Source: DATKBT01 sp035546295
Lineage (GTDB): Bacteria; Acidobacteriota; Thermoanaerobaculia; Multivoradales; Multivoraceae
Direction of reading: 5' to 3'
NCBI GenBank assembly: GCA_035546295.1
Contig: DATKBT010000030.1
Span: 62,001-126,000, forward strand
DNA length: 64,000 nt
Positions within the stretch are counted from its first letter, which is position 1; each line of letters begins with the position of its first letter. Made by a program: the position numbers and the translations under genes. The notes below the pieces were generated by a model. That model saw nothing but the letters and a program-made list of their open reading frames with translations. It did not search any database and had not been told where the DNA came from. Shown here piece by piece: positions 16,843 through 25,825 of the stretch.

Positions 16843-17055
16843 CTAGGTCGACTAGGCCAGCGGGAAGCTCACAGAATGGTCAAAGTTCGATCAAGCCGCT
16901 GCGCTCGCCCAGAGAAACGGCTGTGGCCTGGTCGACCCAGCCGCGCCCGCTTGCGGGCTTGCGGCGCACGAGTGATCGGCTAGCGTGCTCGTGGTATGAC
17001 CGCGCCGCGACCTCGCTGCTCGTTGGGGAGTGGTGAACACCACGAGCCCGCTGGC
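16843..17055. repeat. structured intergenic repeat, copy 2 (short form)
   Basis: A 213-base copy with the same layout as copy 1 but without its extra hairpins. P1 pairs 16846-16859 with 16924-16937. The shared box GGTCAAAGTTCGATCAAG lies at 16878-16895. The TT-loop hairpin is at 16945-16958. The terminal stem pairs 16979-16995 with 17039-17055, with one mismatch and one wobble. It fills the gap between two convergent genes almost exactly: 26 bases from the GGDEF stop and 7 bases from the glnE stop, a position that would suit a two-way terminator. Confidence 0.87.
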
Positions 17056-17062
17056 CCTGGCC

Positions 17063-20000
17063 TCACTCGTCGCCGGCCTCGTCCAGCAATCGCTCCGCCA
17101 ACCGCGGCACCTGGGTGAGCATGCGGTCGAGAGTCGCGGCCAGGCGCTCGCTCGGCTCGCCGAAGCGGCGCGCCAGGAAGCGGAACTCGTCGCTGTCGAC
17201 CGGCGGCACCGTGAGGTCCTTGGCGTGGCCGCGCACCATGCGCAGGGCGTCGATCAGGCGACGGTAGAAGCGGTAGGAGCCGGCGAGAGTGTCGTAGTCG
17301 CGCGCATCGAGGATGCCGGCGGCATGCAGCTCTCCGATCGCGGCCAGGACGTTGGGGCTGCGCAGCGCCGGCCGCTCTCCTCCGTGGCGGATCTGGAGGA
17401 GCTGGACCACGTACTCGAGGTCGACCAGGCAGCCGGGCGAGAACTTCGCGTTGAGGGTCCCCGGGGTGACCAGGTGCCGGACCTGGCGCTCGCGCATCGC
17501 GCGCGAGGCGGCGACGTCGCCGCTCCAGCTCTCGTACACCAATCGATCGCGCAGGGCGACCGTACGAGCGCCGAGCGCGAGATCGCCGGCGAAGGGCCTC
17601 AGCTTGACCAGCCCCTGGCGCTCGTAGGGCCAGGCGTCTCCCTCGGGCGCGAAGTAGCTCTCGAAGGCGGCCAGGGACACCGCCAGCGGTCCACCATCGC
17701 CGTAGGGGCGCAACCGCAGGTCGAGCTCGAAGATCCCCTCTTTGCGAGTGGCGATCGTCGAGCGCAGCCTCTCGACGAGGCGGGAGAAGAACTCGCTCGC
17801 GAACAGCCCGTCCTCTCGGCAGCGCCCGTCGCCGCCGTAGATCAGCAACAGCTCCAGATCGGAGGCGAAGCCGAGCTCCCAGCCGCCGAACTTGCCCAGC
17901 GCGCACAGGGCGTGCGGGACCACCCGCCCTTCCTCGTCGAGCGGCTGGCCGTGGCGTTCGACGAGGTCGGAGTCGGCGAGCTCGAGGGCGCGTCCGGCGA
18001 GCACCTCGGCGAGCTCGGTCAGCTCGCGCGAGAACTGGTCGAAGCTCGAGCCGTGCCGCAGGATGTGGCGCATGTCGATGCGGAACATCTCGCGGTCCTT
18101 GATCCGGTTCAGGATGGCAGCGCGATCGGCGGCGGCGTGCGCGTCGAGCTCGGCGTCGAACAGGGCTACGAGCTCGCGCCGCGGACGCGCCTCCTGCAGC
18201 TCTTCGATCGCGGTCATCACCGGGAACAGCGTCTCGTGCTGCATGCGCAGGAAGTCGTGCCAGAGGAAGTCGGAGACGCCGAGGAGCTGGGCGAGGCCGG
18301 AGAGGACGGCGGGCTGCTCGAGCGAGGAGATGTCGCGCTCCCAGTCGGGGCGCGCGAAGAGGTCGCCCAGGAACTGGCGGAAGTGGAGCAGCGCCCGCTC
18401 CGGGTCGGCGGAGGAGGGGAGCAGGTGCGTGAAGTGCTTGGTTAGCACGGTGGCGACGCGGAGCTTGCGCACCTGGGCTTCGGCCAGGATCTTGCCGCCG
18501 CGAGCATCGGTGACCCACAGCGTGTCGCGCGCGCGCTGGCCGCTGGTGCGCACCTCCATCAGCTCGACGTTGACCTCGGAGAGCGCGAGGGCATTGGTCA
18601 GCTCGTAGAGGAAGCCCACCGTGTCGGGCGCCTCGATCTCGAGCACGGTGTGCGCCGCCGAGCGCTCGTTGTCGACTCGGATGTCGATCGGCAGCAGCGC
18701 GTGGGGCTCGATGCGGGTCGCTCCGCCGCCCGGTGACAGACCGAGCGAGATGCGCTTGGCCAGCTCGGTCTGGACCTCGCGGTGGCCCCCCTGGTGCAGG
18801 CGGCCGATCAGCGCCACCAGCTCCTGCTCGAAGCGGTCGAGGTCCTGCGCCGACGGTTGCTCGGCGGTCGAGCGGACGTGGAAGACGTCGACGATCCGCC
18901 GCCGCACCGGCGCCGGCTCCCGGCTTTCGGCGTCGCCCAGCGAGGTGAACACCTGGCCGTCGAGGATGGTGAAGCCATAGACGTAGAGGAGCCCACACAG
19001 GATCGACAGCGAGCCCAGCGCATCGTGCCCCACCAACTCGACCCGGTACGTCGAATCACCGGACCGCCGCACCTCGACCACCGTGTGCCGTTGCTCGTCG
19101 AGCAGTGCGGCCATCCGCTCGTGCCGCGCGACGTCCTCGGGACCGAAGGCCTGACGGTAGGGGGCCGGCATCACGATGCGATCCGGCGCCTCCTGGTCGG
19201 GCTCCTCGTCTTCGGTGCGAATCTGCTCGAGCGTTCGCCGCCACACCTCGCGGATCGTGGCGCTGTGCTCTCGATAGCGCCGCAAGAAACGCTCGGTCCC
19301 CCTGGGACCGCCGAAGCCGAGGCGGTGCGCGACGTGGCGCAGGCGGCCGGGGTCCTCCGGCAGCCGATGGATCGGCTGATTGGAGACCAGCTGGAGGTCG
19401 TGCTCGACGGTGCGCAGAAAGACGTACCCCTGGACCAGGTCCCGATAGTCCTTCTCGCTGATCTCTTCGAGCTCGAGCAGGGCGTCGAGCGCCCCGAGTG
19501 TCGAGGTCGAGCGCAACCCCGCGTGAGCGGGGTGGCGGGGCACGTGGACGAGCTGCAGGTACTGGGTCACGAACTCGACGTCGCGGATCGATCCCTCGCC
19601 AGCCTTGACCTGGCCCCACTCCTGGCCGCGCTTCCTGAGCTCCTCCTCGATCCTCTCCTTGAGCGAGCGCACCGAGCCGCGCAGGGATTCCGGATCGTCG
19701 CCGCGGTAGATCAGGGGCCCGGCGTCGTGCAGCAGGCGCGCGCCGAGCTCGAGGTCCCCGGCGATCGGGCGAGCCTTGATCAGCGCCTGCCGCTCGGAGG
19801 CGTGCGCGCTCTCGCCCAGGTAGTCGAGGTAGGAGTCGACCGACTGGACCAGGGGGCCGTCGCGTCCCCAGGGGCGCAGCCGCAGATCGACGCGGTAGAG
19901 GAAGCCGTGGGCGGTCGCGCGCTTGATGTGGTCGGTCAGCCGGCGCCCCAGCGGCCAGCAGGAGGGTGCGTCGTCGGCGGCGACGTAGACCAGGTCGATG

Positions 20001-20704
20001 TCCGAGCTGTAGTTGAGCTCGCCGCCGCCGAGCTTCCCGAAGGCGAGCACCGCGAACGGGGTCGCCGGGCGCTCGTCCTCCGGCAGCGAGAGACGGGCGA
20101 GCGAGAGGCTGGCGTCGACCATCACGTCGGCCAGGGTCGAGAGCTGGGCGGTGAGGGTGGGGAGATCGAAGAGGGCCAGGAGATCGGCGGCGCCGATGTG
20201 CAGGATCGCGCGCTGATGGACGCGCCGCAGAGCGTCGAGAGCGGCGACGAGCGCCTGCCCGACGAGCAGAGAGCGCCCGTCGGCGGACGAGCGGCCCTCT
20301 CCGAGACCGAAGCCGATCTCGTCGTCGATCTCACCACGCAGCTCCGCGGCTGAGCACACCCGCGCCGAGCGGTGCAGCGTCGAGATCTCCTCGAGCAGGT
20401 TGGGTCGCCGCAGCACGATCTCCGTGAGGTACTGCGAGGCGCCGAAGATCGCCAGCACGTTCTGGCGCCGGCGCGGCCCGCCGAGGTGGGCGCTGATCAG
20501 GGATTCCGGGTCGCGGGAGCCCGCGATCAGGCGCTCGAGCGAGACCGCGGCCCGCTCGGGGTCCGCGACCCGCGCCAGCTCGTCGCGCAGCGAGTCGCCG
20601 AGCGGGTGGAGCGGGGGAAGCGCGAGGAGCCGCTCGACCGCCCTCTGCGGGCGCGAACCAGGCGCGTCCTCGGGCTGTGCGCGTCCTGGGGCGGAAGGAG
20701 TCAT
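17063..20704 (-). CDS. glnE: glutamine synthetase adenylyltransferase/adenylyl-removing enzyme with ACT domain
   Basis: A 1213-residue protein with two nucleotidyltransferase halves, as in GlnE, which adds and removes AMP on glutamine synthetase according to nitrogen status. The first half has LAFGKLGGGELNYSSDIDL near residues 220-240 and VKAGEGSIRDVEFVTQ. The second has CALGKFGGWELGFASDLELL and LVDLEYVVQLLQIRHG. Between the halves is an ACT-like domain (TVLEIEAPDTVGFLYELTNA and VELMEVRTSG), not part of the E. coli enzyme and accounting for its extra length (about 1213 versus 950 residues). The ACT part could sense an amino acid. ATG 20704 precedes a normal N-terminus. No glnA or glnB is in the window. 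Confidence 0.9.
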   Translation of the reverse strand: MTPSAPGRAQPEDAPGSRPQRAVERLLALPPLHPLGDSLRDELARVADPERAAVSLERLIAGSRDPESLISAHLGGPRRRQNVLAIFGASQYLTEIVLRRPNLLEEISTLHRSARVCSAAELRGEIDDEIGFGLGEGRSSADGRSLLVGQALVAALDALRRVHQRAILHIGAADLLALFDLPTLTAQLSTLADVMVDASLSLARLSLPEDERPATPFAVLAFGKLGGGELNYSSDIDLVYVAADDAPSCWPLGRRLTDHIKRATAHGFLYRVDLRLRPWGRDGPLVQSVDSYLDYLGESAHASERQALIKARPIAGDLELGARLLHDAGPLIYRGDDPESLRGSVRSLKERIEEELRKRGQEWGQVKAGEGSIRDVEFVTQYLQLVHVPRHPAHAGLRSTSTLGALDALLELEEISEKDYRDLVQGYVFLRTVEHDLQLVSNQPIHRLPEDPGRLRHVAHRLGFGGPRGTERFLRRYREHSATIREVWRRTLEQIRTEDEEPDQEAPDRIVMPAPYRQAFGPEDVARHERMAALLDEQRHTVVEVRRSGDSTYRVELVGHDALGSLSILCGLLYVYGFTILDGQVFTSLGDAESREPAPVRRRIVDVFHVRSTAEQPSAQDLDRFEQELVALIGRLHQGGHREVQTELAKRISLGLSPGGGATRIEPHALLPIDIRVDNERSAAHTVLEIEAPDTVGFLYELTNALALSEVNVELMEVRTSGQRARDTLWVTDARGGKILAEAQVRKLRVATVLTKHFTHLLPSSADPERALLHFRQFLGDLFARPDWERDISSLEQPAVLSGLAQLLGVSDFLWHDFLRMQHETLFPVMTAIEELQEARPRRELVALFDAELDAHAAADRAAILNRIKDREMFRIDMRHILRHGSSFDQFSRELTELAEVLAGRALELADSDLVERHGQPLDEEGRVVPHALCALGKFGGWELGFASDLELLLIYGGDGRCREDGLFASEFFSRLVERLRSTIATRKEGIFELDLRLRPYGDGGPLAVSLAAFESYFAPEGDAWPYERQGLVKLRPFAGDLALGARTVALRDRLVYESWSGDVAASRAMRERQVRHLVTPGTLNAKFSPGCLVDLEYVVQLLQIRHGGERPALRSPNVLAAIGELHAAGILDARDYDTLAGSYRFYRRLIDALRMVRGHAKDLTVPPVDSDEFRFLARRFGEPSERLAATLDRMLTQVPRLAERLLDEAGDE

Positions 20705-20872
20705 GGGAGCTGCGGCCGCGACGTGGGAGTGCGCGGAGGTGGCGGGGACGTCACTATACTGGCGGGCCGTGAGCCGGTCTCTTGCGGTTGTGCCACCGGC
20801 CCTCCTCCGGACTCGACGCCGATCGATCTCGCGCTCGCGCGTTGTCGGCGGGAGCCCCACCCCGCACGCCCG

Positions 20873-22114
20873 ATGCCCGACGCCCCGCCCCGCCCCGCTC
20901 CGGTCCGCCTGTTCCACGCGGTGACCGTCGGTCATTTCGGAATCGACGTCTTCAACAGCATGACGCCCGTGCTGGCGGCCTTCCTCAAGGCTCCGCTCGG
21001 GCTGTCGGCGGCGCAGGTCGGGCTCGCGGTCGGTATCCACCAGCTCCTGGCGGGCGCCACCCAGCCCCCCTTCGGCTGGGTCGAGGATCGCGTGGGCAGC
21101 AGGATCCTCGGCCCCCTCAGCGTCGCCTGGGCGATCTCGCTCATGTGCGCGGCGCTGATCGTGGGATGGCGGTACGGCTACCTGCCGTTCCTGGGCCTGC
21201 TCGCCGTCGCGGCGCTCGGCTCGGGCGCCTTCCACCCGCAGGGAGTGGCCCACGCGGGCGCGGCGCTGCCCGGTCGATCGGCGACCGCCACCTCGGTCTT
21301 CTTCCTCAGCGGCCAGCTCGGGCTCTCCACCGGGCCGGTGGTCGCCGGCGTGATGCTCGATCGCGCCGGACCGTCGGGGATCGTCGTGGTCGGCGCCCTG
21401 TTCCTGACCGTCCCGCTGTACATGACGACGGTGATGGGCCGTCGCTCGCTCAACCCTCCTCCCGCAGTGCTCGAGCAGACCGGCTCGATCCAGCTCCCGC
21501 CGGCCTGGGGACCGCGATCGCTCCGCGCTCTCACGCTGCTCGCCGCGATCTTCTCGCTGCGCGCCTGGATCTTCATCGGCACCGTCGCCTTCCTCCCGCT
21601 ACTCTTCCAGGTGGCGGGGTGGAGCGCGTCGGGACAGGGTCTGGCCGCCGGCATCTTCTGGGTCGGCGGCGCGATCGGGGGCGTGCTGGCGGGGGTGTTC
21701 GCGGACCGCTACGGACGCCGGTTCGTGGTCTCGGCGTCGACCTTCGGCGGCGCGTTGATGCTGCCGGTCCTGCCGATCGCGGATGGGGCGCTGGCGCTGC
21801 TCGTCTGCCTCCTTTGCGGAGCCTTCCTCGGCGCCCCGCACAGCGTGCTGATGGTCGTCGCCCAGGACCTCCTGCCGGTGCGCAGGGCTCTCGCCTCGGG
21901 GCTCTCGCTCGGCTTCCTGTTCGCGATGGGCGCGGTCGGAAGCTGGGGGATCGGCGCGCTGGCGGACCGCCACGGTCTGGTCCCCATGATCCAGGCGGGC
22001 GCAATCCCGGCGCTCGCGGTCTCGGCGCTCGCTCTGCTGCTGCCCAGGAGCGCCGCGAGGAAGCACGAAGGGCTCCTGGTACCGGGCGCCGGCAGCGGCG
22101 ACGAGACCCCGTAA
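20873..22114 (+). CDS. MFS transporter
   Basis: A 413-residue major facilitator with about 12 membrane helices. The signature loop WVEDRVGSRI lies between helices 2 and 3, and a matching VFADRYGRRFV lies in the second half. The arrangement (HAVTVGHFGIDVFNSMTPVLAAFLK at the start, GSGAFHPQGVAHAG in helix 4) resembles the fosmidomycin-resistance-type subgroup, so export of a small molecule is likely, but the substrate is unknown. ATG 20873 was chosen because the hydrophobic protein begins there. TATACT at 20755-20760 is a possible -10. It is divergent from glnE. Confidence 0.88.
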   Translation: MPDAPPRPAPVRLFHAVTVGHFGIDVFNSMTPVLAAFLKAPLGLSAAQVGLAVGIHQLLAGATQPPFGWVEDRVGSRILGPLSVAWAISLMCAALIVGWRYGYLPFLGLLAVAALGSGAFHPQGVAHAGAALPGRSATATSVFFLSGQLGLSTGPVVAGVMLDRAGPSGIVVVGALFLTVPLYMTTVMGRRSLNPPPAVLEQTGSIQLPPAWGPRSLRALTLLAAIFSLRAWIFIGTVAFLPLLFQVAGWSASGQGLAAGIFWVGGAIGGVLAGVFADRYGRRFVVSASTFGGALMLPVLPIADGALALLVCLLCGAFLGAPHSVLMVVAQDLLPVRRALASGLSLGFLFAMGAVGSWGIGALADRHGLVPMIQAGAIPALAVSALALLLPRSAARKHEGLLVPGAGSGDETP

Positions 22115-22116
22115 CG

Positions 22117-22152
22117 GCCGGCCGCGATGCCGGCCGCGGTGCCGGCCGCGGT
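22117..22152. repeat. 12-bp tandem repeat, 3 units
   Basis: Three 12-mers of gccggccgcggt type at 22117-22128, 22129-22140 and 22141-22152, with a decayed continuation to about 22175. They lie just past the transporter's stop, in the 150-base spacer before the SPFH operon end. Each unit holds the palindrome GCCGGC. Confidence 0.75.
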
Positions 22153-22266
22153 GCCGGGCGATGCCGGGGCGGATCCCCGGTCGGACCGGCCGAAGGTCTC
22201 AGCGCCGACGGTCAGGCCGGAGGGTGGCGCCCGAGGCTAGGGCGGATCGACGCGCGGCCCTTCGGC

Positions 22267-23157
22267 CTACCGCTGTGCGGCGACCAGCGAGGTGAGGGTC
22301 GCGTCGCCGCCCTCCGGCAGCAGCACGACCTCGGCCTCTCCCTTCTCGATGCGTTGGATCTCGAGCAGCTCGAACAGCGCGTTGAGCACCTCGGGGTCCT
22401 CGCCGATGATCGCGAGGGCGTCGCCGACGAGCTGAGGTCGCACCGCCTGCGCCCGGGCGAACTCGACCGCAGCGTCCTTCTCGGCGCCGCTGGTGACCAC
22501 CGCGACCTGGTTGGCGCCGGCCTGGCGGATCGCCGAGGTCACCTGGCGCAGCCGGTTGGTGACCTTCTGCTCGATCTGGTCGATCATGTGCTCGTCACGG
22601 AAGTGGACCTTGCGGATGTAGACGGAGCCGAGCGAGTAGCCCCAGCTCTCCGACAGCGGCGAGACCTCGCCGCGCACCGTGCGGCTCATCGTGTGCCGGT
22701 TCTCGAGCATGTGGTCGAGCGGCATGTTCGAGAGGCTGCGGACCGTCGCGTTGGTGACGTTGGCCTGGAGCGACCCGGCGGGGTCGGTGTTCTCGAACAG
22801 ATAGGCGACCGGGTTAGCGACCCGCATCTCGTACCAGATGCCGATCCCCATCGGCGTCCCCTCCTCGGTGTTCACCGGCAGGCTGCGCAGGTAGCGCTGG
22901 TCGAGGCGATGGTCGAGGGTGTGGATCTTGCCGAAGAACGGCACCAGGATGGCGCGCGGACCGAAGCGCATGATCGGCAGGTGCAGGCCGGGCTCGTCGA
23001 GGGTTCCCATCACCTTGCCGAACAGGACGAAGACCTTGGCGCGCGCCTCCTCGACGGTGGTGTAGAGGCCGAGCAACCGCACCAACAGGAACAGGATCGG
23101 CACCGCGATGACGGCGCCGAAGAAGCCGCCGAACACACCGACGAAGAACCAGATCAT
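22267..23157 (-). CDS. SPFH/Band 7 domain membrane protein, second of a pair
   Basis: A 296-residue protein with one N-terminal membrane helix (FFVGVFGGFFGAVIAVPILF) and then a Band 7/SPFH domain (EEARAKVFVLFGKVMGTLDE, IWYEMRVANPVAYLFENTD, SYIRKVHF-like strand, VTNRLRQVTSAIRQAGANQ). SPFH proteins make large rings that organise membrane patches or control proteases such as FtsH. Its ATG overlaps the stop of the upstream SPFH gene (ATGA at 23154-23157), so the two are almost certainly made together and may form one hetero-oligomer, like HflK/HflC, though sequence identity with those cannot be judged here. Confidence 0.85.
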   Translation of the reverse strand: MIWFFVGVFGGFFGAVIAVPILFLLVRLLGLYTTVEEARAKVFVLFGKVMGTLDEPGLHLPIMRFGPRAILVPFFGKIHTLDHRLDQRYLRSLPVNTEEGTPMGIGIWYEMRVANPVAYLFENTDPAGSLQANVTNATVRSLSNMPLDHMLENRHTMSRTVRGEVSPLSESWGYSLGSVYIRKVHFRDEHMIDQIEQKVTNRLRQVTSAIRQAGANQVAVVTSGAEKDAAVEFARAQAVRPQLVGDALAIIGEDPEVLNALFELLEIQRIEKGEAEVVLLPEGGDATLTSLVAAQR

Positions 23158-24209
23158 CGCCCCGCCTCCGGCGTGCCGCTGGCCGCGCCGTGGGTGGTCA
23201 GGATCCGCCGCGCCTTGGTCAGCAGCGACAGACGGGCGTTTCGCCGGTAGGCGGCGAGCACCTTCGGGCCGCGCTGCTTGAGCTGGCGGAGCTGCTCGGA
23301 GAGGCGCTCGAGCGGCTGCACCTCGGCCTGGGCCCTCATCGTCTCGATCTCGACCGCGCGCTTCGACTCCTCGATCTTCTGGTCGGCGAGCGCCTGCGCC
23401 AGGCTGAGCTCGGCGGAGACCTCGTTGTGCGCGGTGTTGATCGCGGCGAGCGCCGACTCGATCTCCTGCGGCGGGTCGATGCCCGTGATCAGCGAGGCGT
23501 CGAGCACGATTCCGTAGCGCGCCGACGAGGACAGGCACTCGTTGTCCATCTGGATGTTGAGCTCGTTGAGATTCTTGCGCAGGTCGTTGATCGAGACCCC
23601 CTCGAAGCTCACCGGCCGGACCTTGATCTCCTGAGTCTCGGTCTCGCTGCCGAGCTCGCCGCCGACCTCGATGCCGGCCTGCAGGGGGCGCGCCTCGAAG
23701 TTGGCGATGCGCTCGCGGAGGATCGAGACGAAGTAGCCCATGACGTGGGCGATCGGGTTCTTCACCCCGAACAGAAAGGCGTAGAGGTTGTGCTCGGAGA
23801 CCTTGTAGCGGATCTGGCCGGTGACGCCGATGTTGAGCTGGTCCTTGGTCACCGCCTCGAGCACGGTGTTGCCGCGGTTGGCGCCCGGGTTCTCGGGGTC
23901 GTAGGCGGCCGAGACCGTCCTGATCGCGACGTCGACCTTGTGGACCTTCTGCCAGGGCCACTTGAAGTAGGGACCGCCCGGCCCGATGACCCGGAGCTGA
24001 GGGTAGCGATAGCGGCCGCGGTGCTCCGGCGACAGGTGCTCGGCCATCGGCAGCTCGTCGGTGTACAGCCCCGGCAGGCGCTGGGCCCGGCCGAAGCTGG
24101 TGATCACCGCGCGCTCGTTCTGCTGGACGGTGAACAGGCCGCCCATGATGCAGCGAACGAAGAAGTAGCCGGCGAGGCCGATCAGGGCGCCGGCGAAGGC
24201 AGAGAACAT
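23154..24209 (-). CDS. SPFH/Band 7 domain membrane protein, first of a pair
   Basis: A 351-residue protein with an N-terminal helix (MFSAFAGALIGLAGYFFVRC) and an SPFH domain (NERAVITSFGRAQRLPGLY, VSEHNLYAFLFGVKNPIAHV), then a long coiled coil (VEIETMRAQAEVQPLERLSE). ATG 24209 is the natural start. An in-frame extension to 24296 is only readthrough of repeat copy 3 and should not be annotated. It is the first gene of a two-gene operon. The domain order of helix, SPFH and coiled coil fits a ring-forming membrane scaffold on the periplasmic or cytoplasmic face. Confidence 0.85.
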   Translation of the reverse strand: MFSAFAGALIGLAGYFFVRCIMGGLFTVQQNERAVITSFGRAQRLPGLYTDELPMAEHLSPEHRGRYRYPQLRVIGPGGPYFKWPWQKVHKVDVAIRTVSAAYDPENPGANRGNTVLEAVTKDQLNIGVTGQIRYKVSEHNLYAFLFGVKNPIAHVMGYFVSILRERIANFEARPLQAGIEVGGELGSETETQEIKVRPVSFEGVSINDLRKNLNELNIQMDNECLSSSARYGIVLDASLITGIDPPQEIESALAAINTAHNEVSAELSLAQALADQKIEESKRAVEIETMRAQAEVQPLERLSEQLRQLKQRGPKVLAAYRRNARLSLLTKARRILTTHGAASGTPEAGR

Positions 24210-24241
24210 CCGAGCCTCCGGGTTGGTTTGCTGGCTGGCTT

Positions 24242-24453
24242 CTAGGTCGACTAGGCCAGCGGTCACTGAATGGTCAAAGTTTCGATCAAGCAGCACCCGA
24301 ACGACCTGGCATCAGCGGTTTCCTGGCCTGGTCGACCCGAGCCCGCGCCGCTTGCGGCGCGTGGGCGGGAAACATGAGCTAGCGGGCTCGTGGTATGACC
24401 GCGCGTCGGCCCTGCCGCTCGTTGGGGAGTGGTGACCACCACGAGCCCGCTAG
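24242..24453. repeat. structured intergenic repeat, copy 3 (diverged)
   Basis: The most diverged copy, 212 bases, in the spacer upstream of the SPFH operon. P1 pairs 24245-24259 with 24323-24337 (15 bp). The GGTCAAAG-TTTCGATCAAG box is at 24272-24290, with one extra T. The TT-loop hairpin is at 24345-24360 but with stem GCGCCGC/GCGGCGC instead of GCCCGC/GCGGGC. The terminal stem pairs 24379-24394 with 24438-24453, a perfect 16 bp. Sequence between the helices is mostly unrelated to the other copies while the pairings survive, which argues that structure is under selection. Confidence 0.85.
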
Positions 24454-24577
24454 GGGGTGCTGCCGGTCATTCTCGGACGAGCGCTCGGGACGGGTCAAGG
24501 TTCCTTGGCGATCGGAGAGTCGCGTGAACGACTCGCGGACAGTGGCGCCTCGGCACAGCGCCTGCGCGGTCGTTCGG

Positions 24578-25597
24578 TCACGGCGGCGGCTTCTGAAGCG
24601 TCCAGCCGGTCGTGTCGCCGCTCTCGAAGTCGTCCATCGAGGCCACCGCCGCCGAAGCCGCCAGGGCCGCCGCTGTCGAAGAAGCCGCTGGAGCCGCCGC
24701 CGCCGCCGCCGAGGCCACCCGGCCCCCCGCCATTCGGAGAGCTCCCTCCCGGCCCGCCGTTGTCGGAGCCGCCAGCTCCGCCACTGCTACCCGATCCGTT
24801 GCCACCGCTGCCGCCGAGCTGGTCACCGCCACCCCCGCCGCCGCCGCCGGGCGCGCCGTTGCTGCTCGTGCCGCCGCCTCCATTGCCGCCGAACCCCCCG
24901 CCCCCCCCGCCGCCACTCGCAGAGCCGTTGCCTCCTCCCCCTCCGCTGCCCCCGAGGCCTCCCCCGCCTCGACGGCCGCCTCCAAAGTTCACGCCTCCTC
25001 CGTTGCCACCCTGCGCCACGTTCTCCGAGAAGGTCGTGCGCGTGGCGATCAGGATCCCCTCGTTGGCGATCGCGCCGCCGAGTCCGGCGCCCCCACCTCC
25101 GCCGGTGCCGCCGCGCGCCAGCCCTCCCGCCAGCCACAGGTTCCGCAGCTCGAGCTGGCCGTCGGCCGCCACGTGGAACAGCCGGAACGAGGGCGCGCCG
25201 GCATCCCGCTCGATCTTGGCGCCGCTTCCCTCGATCAGGATGCTGCTGGTGATCGAGGGCAGCCCCGTGTCGCCGAGCGCGGCGTCGTGGCGGGCGGTCA
25301 GGGGATAGGTGCCGCCGCCGAGCTCGAGGATGGCGCCGGAGGGGTTGCCGGCCGCGCAGTCGGTGTGGGGCGGCATCGAGGCGCCGCCGTCGTTGGCGTT
25401 CTCGATCGCCTCGATCAGCGAGCACTGTTCGTCGGCGGCCACCGCGACGAGGCCGGCGGCGACCGGGATCGTCGCCGGGGATCCCCCGCATGCACGAGCG
25501 CGGCGACGGTGAGCGCGGCAACGGCCGCGAATCGTCGGCCAGCGGCGACGCGTCGAGCTCTCCTCGTCGGTGCTCGGCCCGGTCTCGCCTCACGCAC
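24578..25597 (-). pseudogene. glycine-rich CSLREA-type exported protein, two apparent frameshifts
   Basis: Three frames must be joined to make a sensible protein. From GTG 25597 comes a signal peptide (AGRRFAAVAALTVAALVHAG). About one base is missing near 25477-25487, within G and C runs. The next frame holds the CSLREA-like motif DEQCSLIEAIENANDGG and a beta-helix segment, then about 130 residues that are mostly glycine. Near 24640 a second shift leads to the tail DDFESGDTTGWTLQKPPP ending at 24578, typical of the C-terminus of such exported proteins. The shifts may be real decay, slippage-based switching, or assembly errors in GC runs. Without the second shift the frame runs on to 24495 with non-homologous sequence. 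Confidence 0.65.
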
Positions 25598-25825
25598 GGC
25601 GCCTCCTTCGATGGACCGCGCGCGGCTCGCAGCGGCTTCGAAGGATCTACAGAATCGCGACTTTCTCGCCGGGTCTCGTCGAGCCGATCCTTTCGTCAAG
25701 GCGGGCGGAGGTCCCCCTACGACGCGAGGTCGCTGTCGCCGCGGCGCCGACGAACACACCGACTTGCGGAGACGTTTCGCGCTCAGCCCGAAGGCGGCTC
25801 AACGCTCGCGACCGTTCTCTCGGGC

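Noticed and set aside
24210..24296. N-terminal extension of the first SPFH protein
   Set aside because: The extra residues are a translation of repeat copy 3 and the natural ATG at 24209 begins a proper membrane helix.
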